The position numbers and the translations under genes are program-made. From contig NZ_FOMQ01000008.1 in assembly GCF_900112675.1 (NCBI RefSeq), forward strand, positions 144,316-208,315: a stretch of 64,000 bases of DNA. The letters are read 5' to 3'. This document shows, one piece after another, positions 40,724-52,194 of this stretch. The first letter of the stretch is position 1. Each line of letters opens with the position of its first letter. Source of the DNA: Paracidovorax konjaci. GTDB taxonomy: Bacteria > Pseudomonadota > Gammaproteobacteria > Burkholderiales > Burkholderiaceae_C. Under the pieces are notes generated by a model. That model did no database searches, was not told the DNA's origin, and saw only the letters and a list, made by a program, of their open reading frames with translations.

Positions 40724-40743
40724 AACCTCCCCGAAGGGAGGTT
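40724..40743 (-). terminator. intrinsic terminator between pilA and the oligosaccharyltransferase
   Basis: AACCTCCC and GGGAGGTT form a perfect eight-base stem with a CGAA/TTCG tetraloop. On the minus strand it is followed by a T-rich run. It should limit read-through from the highly expressed pilin gene into the membrane enzyme. Confidence 0.85.
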
Positions 40744-40764
40744 CTTCATGAATCAGCTAGCTGA

Positions 40765-41301
<537 letters not shown>

Positions 41302-41339
41302 TCAACCTGCAGAAGGATTTCGCAGGCTGACCCATTAAA

Positions 41340-41356
41340 AGCAGGTTACGTGCCAG
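41340..41356 (-). promoter_or_regulatory. sigma-54 promoter of pilA
   Basis: On the minus strand CTGGCACGTAACCTGCT fits the -24/-12 consensus, with GG and GC exactly ten bases apart. It is about 70 bp before the pilA start. Sigma-54 with PilR control is the rule for pilA in Pseudomonas and many beta-proteobacteria. Confidence 0.75.
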
Positions 41357-41478
41357 GCAAGCGCTGGGCTTCGCCATGCCGGCCACCGCTTCGTTCCGGC
41401 CCCGAAGTGACAATCCTGTCACCCACCCTTGTCATCGCTCGTTGCAGACACAACGAAACGTACACGCCCGTCACCTGC

Positions 41479-42132
41479 TCACTGCTGTTTGAACTCCATC
41501 TCGGTACCGGCCAGTTCCAGGCGGTCGCCGTCCTTCAGCAACACAGGTTCCGCGCCCGTCGGCGAGCCATTAAGGCGCGGGTGTTCGATGCCTTCCACAT
41601 GTGCCAGGACGAACCCGTGGTGGCGCTTGGTGATGGAGGCCACGGCCACCCCGGGCTTGCCGATGGTGGTGACGACCTTCAGCAGAGCCACCTCGCGGCC
41701 GGCAGCGGCGCCGGAGATGACGCGGATGGCCGCGTTCAGCGGCACGCTGGGCGCTCCACCCAAAGGGGCAGGCCGGGAATTCAGCGTCCGCGGAGGCAGC
41801 ATGCCGGGGGTGAAGATCATGGTCTTCTCATAGTTCTCGCCGGCACCCTCGTGGACAAAGCGGATCTTGTATTTGCCCACTTCCACGAGATCGCCGTTGC
41901 GCAGAGCCTGGCGTTTGGCCGCCTGACCGTTCACATAGGTGCCATTGGTGCTGCCGATGTCCTCGACCTCCACCGTTTCACCGGCCATGTGGATCACGGC
42001 GTGTTCGCCGCTGACGGCCAGGTTGTCGATGACGATGTCGTTGTAGGGGCGGCGCCCCAGCGTCGTGCGCTCCTTGGTCAGCGCCACTTCTTTGATGACC
42101 ACTCCGTCGATCGACACGATCATTTTGGGCAT
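41479..42132 (-). CDS. FHA domain protein (one intact, one degenerate FHA)
   Basis: A 217-residue soluble protein. The first FHA domain (about residues 5-95) is canonical: TLGRRPYNDIVIDN, SGEHAVIH and STNGTYVNG hold the phosphothreonine-binding Arg, Ser, His and Asn. After a Pro-rich linker a second region (about 130-217; ending LLKDGDRLELAGTEMEF) has the FHA outline but lacks the key binding residues. It pairs with the PP2C phosphatase 120 bp upstream on the same strand, suggesting a Ser/Thr phosphorylation circuit. No kinase or type VI secretion genes are in the window. Confidence 0.88.
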   Translation of the reverse strand: MPKMIVSIDGVVIKEVALTKERTTLGRRPYNDIVIDNLAVSGEHAVIHMAGETVEVEDIGSTNGTYVNGQAAKRQALRNGDLVEVGKYKIRFVHEGAGENYEKTMIFTPGMLPPRTLNSRPAPLGGAPSVPLNAAIRVISGAAAGREVALLKVVTTIGKPGVAVASITKRHHGFVLAHVEGIEHPRLNGSPTGAEPVLLKDGDRLELAGTEMEFKQQ

Positions 42133-42252
42133 GAACCGTTCCTCGTCTGTCTAGCTAGCTAATGGATGTCTGCGTCCAGGCCATCTTCATCCAGGCGGCG
42201 CCGGGCGCGTGCAGGACAAAAGAAATGGCCAAAAGGGTCATGATCGACCCTT

Positions 42253-43062
42253 TCAATCGGTACGTAGCAACAATCGTGACACCAGGCCGCGTTTCTTTTC
42301 GGTAGCACCCGCCCGGACCAGCAGCACGCTGATGTTGTCGCGGCCGCCGCGGAAATTGGCGGCCTCGATCATGCGGGCGGCGCGGTCAACCAGCGCCCCC
42401 GAGCCGGCGGCGATCGCCTCCAGCTCCCCGTCGTCCACCATGTCCGTCAACCCATCCGAGCACAGGATGAACAGGTCGTCGGGCTGCACCACGAATTCAT
42501 TCACTTCCAGCAGTGCGGTGGACTCGACCCCCAGTGCCCGGGTCACCAGGTTGCGGAATCCGGAGAGCGCCGCCTCTTGCGGCGTGAGGATGCCTGCGTC
42601 GACCTGCTCCTGCAGCCAGGAGTGGTCGCGCGTGATCTGGCAGAGAGCGCCGTCGCGCAATCGGTAGCAACGTGAATCGCCGATGTGCCCCAGGACCAGG
42701 CGGTCCCCCCGGAACACGGCCACGACGACGGTCGTTCCCATACCGGCGCACTGCGCATTGGATTGGGAGGCCTGGTAGATGGCGCGATTGGCGGATTCGA
42801 CACAGGTCTCCATCGCCAGCCGCAGATCGCCCGGCACGGCACTGCGCCCATCGTCTTCCAGCCATTGGACGAGGCCCTGCTGGATCAACTCGGTCGCCAT
42901 GCGGCTGGCGACCTCGCCCGCGTTGTACCCTCCCATGCCATCGGCCAGGACCGCCACCTGGCTGCCGATGTCGACCGTCACGGCGTCTTCATTGTTCGAC
43001 CGCACGCGCCCCTGGTCGGTCAAGGCACAGAATTCGTACACCAGAGAGGAAGACGTGCTCAT
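42253..43062 (-). CDS. PP2C-family serine/threonine protein phosphatase
   Basis: A 269-residue PPM/PP2C phosphatase. All metal-binding blocks are intact: RSNNEDAVTV, VLADGMGGYNAGEVAS, GHIGDSRCYRL, CSDGLTDMV and RDNISVLL. The length fits Stp/PppA enzymes. It is encoded just before the FHA protein and probably cotranscribed with it. PppA-type enzymes regulate type VI secretion where an adjacent kinase PpkA exists, but none is seen here. The target may instead be pilus- or cell-cycle-related. Confidence 0.93.
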   Translation of the reverse strand: MSTSSSLVYEFCALTDQGRVRSNNEDAVTVDIGSQVAVLADGMGGYNAGEVASRMATELIQQGLVQWLEDDGRSAVPGDLRLAMETCVESANRAIYQASQSNAQCAGMGTTVVVAVFRGDRLVLGHIGDSRCYRLRDGALCQITRDHSWLQEQVDAGILTPQEAALSGFRNLVTRALGVESTALLEVNEFVVQPDDLFILCSDGLTDMVDDGELEAIAAGSGALVDRAARMIEAANFRGGRDNISVLLVRAGATEKKRGLVSRLLLRTD

Positions 43063-43325
43063 GCCGCAGCCGCCTCGGAAAAAGGCAGCAGGAGAGGCAT
43101 CTCCGGAGGAATGACGTTATCGAACGCCGACGTCATCCCCTTCATTACGGCCATGTGAAGTTCCCCATATCTTTTCCCTATGCGTCGCGTGCCGCATCAT
43201 AGACGAGGCACCAACGCCGGGACGTTTATCAGGGGGCAAACCACCGTCCCAGGGTTGCACTCCTACAGGAGGCAACTGCATTGCCGGTGGCCGAGACGAA
43301 TGGCAGGCCGGCAAAGGGCGCTGGT

Positions 43326-44012
43326 TCAGGCGGCAGCTTGCCTCTGGGACCGCAGTTGCAACAGCTTGCCCACGCCGATGACGAAGGCTGCGCCCAGCGC
43401 TGCCGCGACGTAGTGGAGCGAAGGATGCGCTACGGCAAAGTCGTGCAGCGATGCGTCGCTGGCGATGGTCTCGCCGCCCACCCAGCCGATCAGGCCTGCG
43501 CCCAGCAACACGATGACGGGAAAACGCTCCATGAGCTTGATCATGAGCGTGCTGCCGAAAATGACGAGCGGAATGCTGATGGCCAGGCCCAGGATGAGCA
43601 GCACCATGTTGCCGTGGGCCGCAGCCGCCACGGCGATGACGTTGTCCAGGCTCATCACCAGGTCCGCGATCAGGATGGTCCTTACGGCAGTCATGAGGCC
43701 CGAATGGGTGCCGCTGCTTTCTTCCTCTTCGTCCCCGTCGGCCATGAGCTGCAGGCCAATCCAGAGCAGCAGGCAACCGCCGATGATCTGCAGGAAAGAC
43801 AGTTCGAGCAGCTTCGCCGCCACCACGGTCAACGCGATCCGCAGCACGACGGCGGCACCGGAGCCCCAGAAAATGGCCTGCTTCTGCTGATGCGGCGGGA
43901 GCGAGCGGGCGGCGAGCGCAATAACGACAGCGTTGTCGCCCGACAGGATGATGTTGATCCAGACGATCTTGATCAGACCGATCCAGAAATCGGCGGACTG
44001 CAGTAATTCCAT
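43326..44012 (-). CDS. TerC/YjbE family integral membrane protein
   Basis: A 228-residue membrane protein with about seven helices, paralogous to the protein at 34812. It carries INIILSGDNAVVIALAARSL and LIADLVMSLDNVIAVAAAAH, the two acidic TerC motifs. The cytoplasmic loop DGDEEEESSG is strongly acidic and could gather metal ions. It ends with a basic tail. No riboswitch-like leader is seen: sucD lies 200 bp upstream with a terminator hairpin between. The metal transported is unknown; manganese is likely by analogy. Confidence 0.9.
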   Translation of the reverse strand: MELLQSADFWIGLIKIVWINIILSGDNAVVIALAARSLPPHQQKQAIFWGSGAAVVLRIALTVVAAKLLELSFLQIIGGCLLLWIGLQLMADGDEEEESSGTHSGLMTAVRTILIADLVMSLDNVIAVAAAAHGNMVLLILGLAISIPLVIFGSTLMIKLMERFPVIVLLGAGLIGWVGGETIASDASLHDFAVAHPSLHYVAAALGAAFVIGVGKLLQLRSQRQAAA

Positions 44013-44040
44013 GAGAGTTGCTCCACTGTTATGAATGCAA

Positions 44041-44080
44041 GAAGCGCCCGAAACCTGCGTTTCGGGCGCTTCTCTTTTTT
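44041..44080 (+). terminator. strong hairpin with T-run
   Basis: GAAGCGCCCGAAAC (44041-44054) pairs perfectly with 44059-44072 over a CTGC loop and is followed by TCTTTTTT on the plus strand. Both neighbouring genes read on the minus strand, where the T-run is weaker (CTTCTTGC). It may still separate sucCD from the TerC gene. Confidence 0.65.
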
Positions 44081-44216
44081 GGAGCGATCAGTGTAGCGCC
44101 GGTGCAATTCCCGGTCGTGCGTAGTTTTGCTTAGGCACTTGCCGGTTGCGGCCGCTCACTCCGCCGCGCGTTCATCCCGCTTCTGCCGCGGGGCGCGCGA
44201 CGGGCCTGCCTGCAGC

Positions 44217-45113
44217 TTACTTGAGCTGGGCCTTGAGCAACTTGCCCAGTTCGGACGGATTGCGCGTGATGACGAAACCGGACTCTTCCATGATCGCGAG
44301 CTTGGCATCGGCCGTGTCGGCGCCGCCAGAGATCAGCGCGCCAGCATGGCCCATGCGCTTGCCGGGAGGGGCGGTGACGCCAGCGATGAAGCCCACGATA
44401 GGCTTCTTCATGTTGGCCTTGCACCATTGCGCGGCTTCGGCTTCGTCCGGACCGCCGATTTCACCGATCATGATGACGGCGTCGGTGTCGGGGTCTTCGT
44501 TGAAGGCCTTCATCACGTCGATGTGCTTGAGGCCGTTGATGGGGTCGCCACCGATGCCCACGGCGCTCGACTGGCCCAGGCCGACTTCGGTCAGCATGGC
44601 CACGGCTTCATACGTCAGCGTGCCCGAACGGGACACGACGCCGATGCGGCCCTTGCGGTGGATGTGGCCGGGCATGATGCCGATCTTGATCTCGTCGGGC
44701 GTGATCAGGCCGGGGCAGTTGGGGCCCAGCAGCAGGGTCCGCTTGCCACCGGCGGCTTCCTTGGCCTTCATCTTGTTGCGCACTTCGAGCATGTCGCGCA
44801 CCGGGATGCCTTCGGTGATGCAGATCGCCATGTCCAGGTCGGCCTCGACGGCTTCCCAGATGGCGGCGGCAGCGCCTGCGGGCGGCACATAGATCACCGA
44901 CACGGTCGCGCCGGTCTGCGATGCGGCTTCCTTGACGGAGGCGTAGATCGGGATGTTGAAGATCGACTCGCCGGCCTTCTTGGGGTTCACGCCCGCCACG
45001 AAGGCATTCTTGCCGTTCGCGTATTCCTGGCACTTTTCGGTATGGAACTGGCCCGTCTTGCCCGTGATGCCCTGGGTGATGACCTTGGTATCTTTGTTGA
45101 TGTAGATCGACAT
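44217..45113 (-). CDS. sucD: succinate-CoA ligase, alpha subunit
   Basis: Binds CoA and carries the phosphorylated histidine of succinyl-CoA synthetase, the TCA step that makes ATP/GTP. It has 298 residues. The Rossmann CoA-binding start is [20 protein letters not shown]. The active-site His lies in [14 protein letters not shown], and [10 protein letters not shown] is also typical. The start lies 15 bp after the sucC stop, so the two are one operon. Length and motifs are fully standard. Confidence 0.97.
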   Translation of the reverse strand: MSIYINKDTKVITQGITGKTGQFHTEKCQEYANGKNAFVAGVNPKKAGESIFNIPIYASVKEAASQTGATVSVIYVPPAGAAAAIWEAVEADLDMAICITEGIPVRDMLEVRNKMKAKEAAGGKRTLLLGPNCPGLITPDEIKIGIMPGHIHRKGRIGVVSRSGTLTYEAVAMLTEVGLGQSSAVGIGGDPINGLKHIDVMKAFNEDPDTDAVIMIGEIGGPDEAEAAQWCKANMKKPIVGFIAGVTAPPGKRMGHAGALISGGADTADAKLAIMEESGFVITRNPSELGKLLKAQLK

Positions 45114-45128
45114 GTTTTTTCTCCGGGC

Positions 45129-46289
<1,161 letters not shown>

Positions 46290-46456
46290 GAGGTCTCTCT
46301 CAGGGGAAAGATGGTGGTACCCGTTTGCCATGACCGGATGTCTGGCCGCGGGCGGGTGACATGGCAACCGGCGACTGTATCATGCTGCGACGCACCATCG
46401 TTTGCGGGAGTCACGTACCCGGCCTCCCGTATTTCCCCTTTCCAGGAGACACCCCC

Positions 46457-47389
46457 ATGGCCAAAATCTTCATCGACGGCGAAGCCGGCACCACGGGCCT
46501 GCAGATCCGCGAACGCCTGCAGGCAATGCCGGAGGTGGAACTCGTGAGCATCGCGCCCGAGCTGCGCAAGGACCCGGCTGCCAAGCGGGATCTGATCGCA
46601 GGCGTGGACCTGGTGGTGCTGTGCCTGCACGACGACGCGGCCCGCGAGACCGTCGCCCTGGTCGATTCGATCGCAGCGCAGACGGGCCGCACGATCAAGG
46701 TGATCGACGCCAGCACGGCGCACCGCACGGCCCCGGGCTGGGTCTTCGGCTTCCCCGAACTGGCGGCCGGCCAGCGCGAAGCCGTGGAAGGCGCCACGCG
46801 CGTGTCGAATCCGGGCTGCTACGCCACGGGCGCGATCGCCCTGTTGCGGCCCCTGGTCGATGCAGGCTTGGTGCCGGCCGACTATCCGGTCGCGCTGCCG
46901 TCGGTGAGCGGCTACAGCGGCGGCGGGCGCACGATGATCGAGGCCTACGAGAAAGGCGACGCCGCTCCCTTCGAGATGTATGGCCTGGGCCTGACGCACA
47001 AGCACCTGCCCGAAATCATGAAATACACCGGCCTCACGCGCCGGCCGATCTTCGTGCCTTCCGTGGGCAATTTCGCGCAGGGCATGCTGGTGCAGTTGCC
47101 GCTGCACCTGGACCTGCTGCCCGGCGCCCCCAAGGGCGCCGACCTGCACGAGGCGCTCACCGCGCACTACGCCGCCAGCAACACGCCGGAACAATGGGTC
47201 CGCGTACTGCCGCCCACCGAGGACGGCAAGCTCGATGCGCTGGCGCTCAACGGAACCAACACGCTGGAACTCCGCGTCTTCGCGAATGAAAGCCACCGCC
47301 ATGCCGTGCTCGTGGCGCGGCTGGACAACCTCGGCAAGGGCGCCAGCGGCGCGGCGGTGCAGAACCTCAAGCTGATGCTGGGCCTGTGA
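46457..47389 (+). CDS. argC: N-acetyl-gamma-glutamyl-phosphate reductase (short, type 2)
   Basis: NADPH-dependent reductase of arginine biosynthesis. At 310 residues it belongs to the shorter ArgC2 group. It shows the nucleotide-binding start [17 protein letters not shown], the catalytic Cys in [15 protein letters not shown] and the His in [10 protein letters not shown]. The start follows CCAGGAGACAC, a good ribosome site. It stands apart from other arg genes, as in many beta-proteobacteria. Confidence 0.95.
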   Translation: MAKIFIDGEAGTTGLQIRERLQAMPEVELVSIAPELRKDPAAKRDLIAGVDLVVLCLHDDAARETVALVDSIAAQTGRTIKVIDASTAHRTAPGWVFGFPELAAGQREAVEGATRVSNPGCYATGAIALLRPLVDAGLVPADYPVALPSVSGYSGGGRTMIEAYEKGDAAPFEMYGLGLTHKHLPEIMKYTGLTRRPIFVPSVGNFAQGMLVQLPLHLDLLPGAPKGADLHEALTAHYAASNTPEQWVRVLPPTEDGKLDALALNGTNTLELRVFANESHRHAVLVARLDNLGKGASGAAVQNLKLMLGL

Positions 47390-47419
47390 CGCCCTGATTC
47401 CGGCAGCAGGGTGCGGCGG

Positions 47420-48655
47420 TCAGCCCAGCGCCATGCGCTGGAAACGGCCACCGGGCAGGCGGGCCACGTGGCCCTCCATTTCCAGTTCGAACAGCGCCAC
47501 CTGCAGCCGGGCAGCGTCCAGGCCGGTCCGCGCCACCAGGGCGTCGAGGCCGACGGGATCGAACCCGAGCGCGGACAGCAACGGGCCATGCGGCCCGCTC
47601 TCCGCGGCCACGGGGTCGGCCGCCGTGTCGTCGGTCACGTTCCCCGTTGCTGCAAATTCACCCGCCGGGCGGGATGCGCGGACCAGGGACGGCGGCATGC
47701 GCAGCTCCTCCAGCACATCCTGCGCAGATTCCACGAGCTTGGCTCCCTGGCGGATGAGCGCATGGCAGCCACGCGACTGCGGGGCATGGATGGAGCCGGG
47801 GATGGCGAAGACCTCGCGCCCCTGCTCGGAAGCCAGACGGGCCGTGACCAGCGAGCCGGAGGCGAGTGCGGCCTCCACCACCAGCGTCCCCTGGGAGAGC
47901 CCCGCGATCAGCCGATTGCGCTTCGGGAAATTGGGCGCCAGGGGCGGCGTACCCAGCGGGTATTCGCTCAGGACCACACCCTGCCGGGCGATGTGCCGCG
48001 CCAGCGCAAGGTTGCGGCTCGGGTACACACGGTCCAGGCCGGTTCCGACGACGGCCAGGGTGGCGGGCAGGCCACCGCTGTCGCCGTCTGGGGGCGGTTC
48101 GGCCTCCAGCGCGCCTTCATGGGCCGCGGCATCGACCCCGAGCGCCAGCCCGGAAACGATGCACAGGCCGGTGCTCCGCAGTGCCCGCGCAAACTGCCGG
48201 GCATTGTCGGCGCCCTGGGCCGTGGGATTGCGGCTGCCGACGATGGCCAGGCAGCGATCCAGCGGCCAGCGCGAGGGCCCCTCGCCGTCCAGCCACTGCG
48301 CGGCCCCCATCAGGTACAGCAGCAACGGGGGGTCTTCGATGGTGAGCAACGCGGGAGGGTAGGCAGCATCGCCCAGGGTCACGATGCGGCGCACGGGCGC
48401 GCCATCCGCTTCGCCCTCGGGCGGCGTGCCGTGCAGCCATTGCCATGTGGTGGCCACGAGCGCCGCCAGTGACGGCGGCTCCGTGCACAACGCCCGGGCC
48501 TGCGCCGCCGTGGCGTGCGCGCGGAGGCCGTCTTCCGGTTGCGCAAAGATCTGTTGGGGGAGGCCGAAGGCGCTCAGCAGCCGCCGGGCCGTGCCGTTGC
48601 CCACGCCAGCGGTGAGCGTGAGCCGCAGCCATGCGCTGAGTTCGTCGCGTTGCAT
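47420..48655 (-). CDS. dprA: DNA processing protein DprA
   Basis: Loads RecA onto incoming single-stranded DNA during natural transformation. The 411-residue protein has a SAM-like start (LRLTLTAGVGNGTARRLLSAF). The Rossmann-like DNA-binding core holds AIVGSRNPTAQG, SGLALGVDAAAHEGAL and FPKRNRLIAGLS, and a C-terminal winged helix closes with MEGHVARLPGGRFQRM. ATG 48655 was chosen; the frame is open 84 codons further up, but that part overlaps the LysM region and is Ser/Arg-rich shadow sequence. Together with pilA it supports natural competence, inferred. Confidence 0.93.
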   Translation of the reverse strand: MQRDELSAWLRLTLTAGVGNGTARRLLSAFGLPQQIFAQPEDGLRAHATAAQARALCTEPPSLAALVATTWQWLHGTPPEGEADGAPVRRIVTLGDAAYPPALLTIEDPPLLLYLMGAAQWLDGEGPSRWPLDRCLAIVGSRNPTAQGADNARQFARALRSTGLCIVSGLALGVDAAAHEGALEAEPPPDGDSGGLPATLAVVGTGLDRVYPSRNLALARHIARQGVVLSEYPLGTPPLAPNFPKRNRLIAGLSQGTLVVEAALASGSLVTARLASEQGREVFAIPGSIHAPQSRGCHALIRQGAKLVESAQDVLEELRMPPSLVRASRPAGEFAATGNVTDDTAADPVAAESGPHGPLLSALGFDPVGLDALVARTGLDAARLQVALFELEMEGHVARLPGGRFQRMALG

Positions 48656-48737
48656 GCGGACGAGTACCGGGTCGGAAGGGTCATCGGGCGCTCGGGCGGG
48701 CTGCGGTGCAGCGGCTGCCCGGGGCGCTCCTACGCCC

Positions 48738-49952
48738 TCACTGCGGATTGACGAGGCGGTCGCCCACGCGCACACCCTGCTGCACCTGCAGCAGGAGCAC
48801 GTACGAGATGCGGTCGAAGGTGCGGAAGACCATGGCCGTGCCGTTGGCCTCGCTGGGCAGCTTGATGGTGGCGCGGTCTTCGTCCGTCTTGTCGACCACG
48901 CGCTCACCCTTGGTCAGCACGGTCAGCACGAGGCCGGGCTCCATGCCGTCGCGGGTACCGCGGTTGATCGTGACCACCTGGTTCTGCGCTGCGTAGGCAA
49001 CGGCGGAGCTGCCGTAGATGGACACTACGCGGGCGTCCACCGGCGACTGGGGCGCACGCGGCGTGTAGCTCACGTAGCCACGCTCGGGCGCGGGCAGCAG
49101 CCGGTCGCCGAAGCGCACTTCTTCCTTCGCGCCCGACAGGTCGATGGTGGCGGGCACCACGTCGAGGGTCGCGCCGCCCTTCGGGGTGCGGGTCTCTTCC
49201 GTGGACTCGCCGCGCACCAGTTCTGCCTTCGCGACGTACTGGGCTTCGTAGCCGAGGATCTCGCCGGTCTCGGGGTCCTTCATGGGGATGGCGTTCCGGA
49301 ACACGCGGTACTGCCGCGGCACGCCCGGATCCAGGCGCAACGGGCGGCCGGACGGGCCGCGCACGTAGGCGCGGTCGCCGTTGGCCATCAGCACGCGCTC
49401 GTCGACGGTCGCAACGATGCGCGGGGTCTGGGAGAGGGCCAGCTCGTCCACGACGAGCGGCTCGACCAGGAAGGGCTCGATGAGGTGCGGCTGCAGCGTG
49501 GGCAATGCCGTGCCGGCCAGGCTGTCGGTGCGCGTGCGCGGGGAGACGCGGACGGTCTCGGTATCGCCGCTGGCACCGCCGGGGGTGGTGCGCAGGCGGG
49601 CGTAGCCGTCCACCTTCTCGAGGTAGAGGGTCTGGCCCGGGTAGATGAGGTGCGGGTTCGGAATGGCCTGGAGGTTCATGCCCCACAGTTCGGGCCAGCG
49701 CCAGGGCCGCTGCAGGTACATGCCGGAGATGGCCCAGAGCGTGTCGCCGCGCTTGACCACGTACGTATCCGGTGCGGTGGGCGAGAGTTCGGAGAGCGGG
49801 ACGCCGCGCGAGGCCACCTGCTGCGCCGTGGCGCGCTGGTCGGAGGTGATGGGATAGTTCTGCGCATGCCCGGCCAGGGGAGCCACGAGGGCGGCGGCCG
49901 CCAGCGCCAGAGCGCCCAGCGCCGGAACCCGCAGGCGGGTGGATACGTTCAT
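48738..49952 (-). CDS. secreted LysM peptidoglycan-binding protein
   Basis: A 404-residue exported protein. The signal peptide is ALGALALAAAALVAPLAGHA, cleaved near residue 31. A single LysM domain follows at about 55-105 (YVVKRGDTLWAISGMYL, then LIYPGQTLYLEKV). The rest is a beta-rich domain without a known catalytic motif. Such LysM proteins upstream of dprA and divergent from def are common in beta-proteobacteria (from memory). It probably binds peptidoglycan in the periplasm. It ends 80 bp before dprA, the likely next gene of the operon. Confidence 0.92.
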   Translation of the reverse strand: MNVSTRLRVPALGALALAAAALVAPLAGHAQNYPITSDQRATAQQVASRGVPLSELSPTAPDTYVVKRGDTLWAISGMYLQRPWRWPELWGMNLQAIPNPHLIYPGQTLYLEKVDGYARLRTTPGGASGDTETVRVSPRTRTDSLAGTALPTLQPHLIEPFLVEPLVVDELALSQTPRIVATVDERVLMANGDRAYVRGPSGRPLRLDPGVPRQYRVFRNAIPMKDPETGEILGYEAQYVAKAELVRGESTEETRTPKGGATLDVVPATIDLSGAKEEVRFGDRLLPAPERGYVSYTPRAPQSPVDARVVSIYGSSAVAYAAQNQVVTINRGTRDGMEPGLVLTVLTKGERVVDKTDEDRATIKLPSEANGTAMVFRTFDRISYVLLLQVQQGVRVGDRLVNPQ

Positions 49953-50166
49953 ATTCTCGATCCCGTTGCTCTTGTCAGCACACATTGCAAAACGCCCCTC
50001 GCTGGCAGCGGGCCGTCTTGTTTGGTGACAAAACTCGCCGGCCGATACGTTACAAACCACCGCGGATTCTGGGCCCAAGCCCTGGATCGGGCAACGATTA
50101 TTGCGGCGGCCCGCGACGCCGCCGCGCGAAAGTGGCGAAAATAGCGACATCTTTGCCCGTCCCGCC

Positions 50167-50676
50167 ATGGCCCTCCTTCCCATCCTCTGCTATCCCGACC
50201 CGCGCCTGCACAAGGTGGCCCAACCCGTCCAGGCCGTGGACGACCGCGTGCGCGCCCTGCTGGACGACATGTTCGAGACGATGTACGACGCGAAGGGCAT
50301 CGGCCTCGCGGCCACGCAGGTGGACGTGCACGAGCGCATCATCACGATGGATGTCTCCGAGGAACACGACGCCCCGCTCGTCCTCATCAACCCCGAGATC
50401 CTCTGGGCCAGCGACGACAAGGAGATGGGCGAGGAAGGCTGCCTCTCCGTGCCCGGCATCTACGACGGCGTCGAGCGGTCCACCGCGGTGCGCGTGCAGG
50501 CCCTCGATGCGCAGGGCCAGTCCCGCGTGATCGAGGCCGAGGGCCTGCTGGCCATCTGCATCCAGCACGAGATGGACCACCTGCTGGGCAAGGTGTTCGT
50601 CGAATACCTCTCCCCCCTCAAGCGCAACCGCATCAAGACCAAGATGGTCAAGCAGCAGCGGGAGAACCGGGCATGA
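50167..50676 (+). CDS. def: peptide deformylase
   Basis: Removes the formyl group from nascent proteins. The 169-residue enzyme has all three motifs: [18 protein letters not shown] with the metal-binding Cys, and [11 protein letters not shown] (HExxH). Its stop overlaps the next gene's start (ATGA). In the same run fmt follows, so enzymes that add and remove the formyl group are in one operon with a lipoprotein between. Confidence 0.97.
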   Translation: MALLPILCYPDPRLHKVAQPVQAVDDRVRALLDDMFETMYDAKGIGLAATQVDVHERIITMDVSEEHDAPLVLINPEILWASDDKEMGEEGCLSVPGIYDGVERSTAVRVQALDAQGQSRVIEAEGLLAICIQHEMDHLLGKVFVEYLSPLKRNRIKTKMVKQQRENRA

Positions 50677-51176
50677 CCGGCCGCCTGCACGCGCTGTGGC
50701 GCTGTGCGATCGCGGCCGGGCTGGCGGCGCTGCTCGCCGCCTGCGCCTCGCCCGACTTCCTGAAGCCGGGCGCGCACCGCGAGGACGTGCTGCGCGAGAT
50801 GGGCCGCCCCTATTCGTCCTCCGCCCTGCCCGGCGGCGGCGAGCGCATGCTCTACAGCACGCAGCCCGCGGGCCGGCAGGTCTACCACCTCGATTTCGAT
50901 GCGCAGGGCCGCCTCGTGCGCCGCGACCAGGTCCTCACTTTCCAGAACCTCGCGGGCATCCCGGCCGGCACGTCGTTCGAGGAAGTCCGCCGCTTCTTCG
51001 GCCCGCCGATGCGCGTGGAGCAGGTGGCGCGCTTCGACGGCGACATCTGGACCTACCGATTCCGGGACGACATGGGCACGCGCCGCTTCGCGCACGTGCA
51101 CATCGACCGCCGCGGCGTGGTGCAGAAGGTGATGTTCACCGACGAGCCCGATCCGCGCGACTGGCCCCCTTTCTGA
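50673..51176 (+). CDS. BamE/SmpA-like lipoprotein
   Basis: A 167-residue outer-membrane lipoprotein candidate with a lipobox at LLAAC (Cys24). The body contains two short repeats of the SmpA/OmlA type: [15 protein letters not shown] and [20 protein letters not shown], each followed by strand-like segments. This fold is used by BamE, but a true BamE is about 110-130 residues with one repeat, so it is probably a paralogue. It is translationally coupled to def. Confidence 0.78.
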   Translation: MTGRLHALWRCAIAAGLAALLAACASPDFLKPGAHREDVLREMGRPYSSSALPGGGERMLYSTQPAGRQVYHLDFDAQGRLVRRDQVLTFQNLAGIPAGTSFEEVRRFFGPPMRVEQVARFDGDIWTYRFRDDMGTRRFAHVHIDRRGVVQKVMFTDEPDPRDWPPF

Positions 51177-51219
51177 CCGACCCGGCGCCCTCCCGGCGGG
51201 CGCCCCCTTTCCTGCTGCC

Positions 51220-52194
51220 ATGAAGACCATTTTTGCGGGCACACCCGACTTCGCGCGGGTGGCCCTGGAACGCCTGTTGGCCGCCGGCATCGAGGTGCCG
51301 CTCGTGCTCACCCAGCCCAACCGCCCCGCCGGCCGCGGCATGAAGCTGCAGGCCTCGCCCGTCAAGCAGTGCGCCCTGGACCGCGGCATTCCCGTGGCGC
51401 AGCCGCGCGGCCTGCGGCTGGACGGTAAGTTCCCGGAAGACGCCGCCGCCGCGCGCGCGGCCCTGGAGGCCGCCGGGGCCGATGCGATGGTGGTCGCGGC
51501 CTATGGCCTGATCCTGCCGCAGTGGGTGCTCGACCTGCCCCGGCTCGGCTGCCTCAACATCCACGCGAGCCTGCTGCCGCGCTGGCGCGGCGCCGCGCCC
51601 ATCCACCGCGCCATCGAAGCGGGCGATGCCGAGACCGGCGTGACCATCATGCAGATGGACGCGGGCCTCGACACCGGCGCCATGCTGCTGGTGGAAAGAA
51701 CCCCCATCGCGCCGGCCGACACCACAGCCACGCTGCACGACCGGCTGGCCGGCCTGGGTGGGCGCCTGATCGTGGAGGCGCTGGAGCTGGCGGCCTGCGG
51801 CGGACTCACCGCCACGCCCCAGCCGCCCGAGGGCGTGACCTACGCCCACAAGATCGAGAAGGCCGAGAGCGCCATCGACTGGGGCCTGGCCGCCGAGGCC
51901 ATCGACCGGCGCGTGCGCGCGTTCGACCCGTTCCCCGGGGCATCGACGCAGCTCGGCGCGGAAACCATCAAGGTGTGGGCCTGCGAGCCCACGGGCGCGG
52001 CGGCCCCGGCGGGCGCCGCTGCCGGGCAGATCCTGGCCGTGGAAGACGCCGGCGTGGACGTGGCCTGCGGCTCGGGCGTGCTGCGCCTGGCCGTGCTGCA
52101 GCGCGCGGGCGGCAAGCGGCTGCCGGTGGGGGATTTCCTGCGCGGCCACCCGCTGGCGCCGGGCCTGGTGTTCGGCGGCGGAGCGCCCGCATGA
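51220..52194 (+). CDS. fmt: methionyl-tRNA formyltransferase
   Basis: Formylates initiator Met-tRNA using 10-formyltetrahydrofolate. The 324-residue protein has [16 protein letters not shown] at the N-terminus and the catalytic region [20 protein letters not shown], then [17 protein letters not shown]. The C-terminal OB-like tRNA-binding domain is present from about 205. It overlaps azlC by four bases. Forms an operon with def. Confidence 0.96.
   Translation: MKTIFAGTPDFARVALERLLAAGIEVPLVLTQPNRPAGRGMKLQASPVKQCALDRGIPVAQPRGLRLDGKFPEDAAAARAALEAAGADAMVVAAYGLILPQWVLDLPRLGCLNIHASLLPRWRGAAPIHRAIEAGDAETGVTIMQMDAGLDTGAMLLVERTPIAPADTTATLHDRLAGLGGRLIVEALELAACGGLTATPQPPEGVTYAHKIEKAESAIDWGLAAEAIDRRVRAFDPFPGASTQLGAETIKVWACEPTGAAAPAGAAAGQILAVEDAGVDVACGSGVLRLAVLQRAGGKRLPVGDFLRGHPLAPGLVFGGGAPA

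Noticed and set aside
48656..48907. N-terminal extension of dprA
   Set aside because: The added 84 residues are Ser/Arg/Cys-rich, overlap the LysM gene's 3' part and do not resemble DprA.
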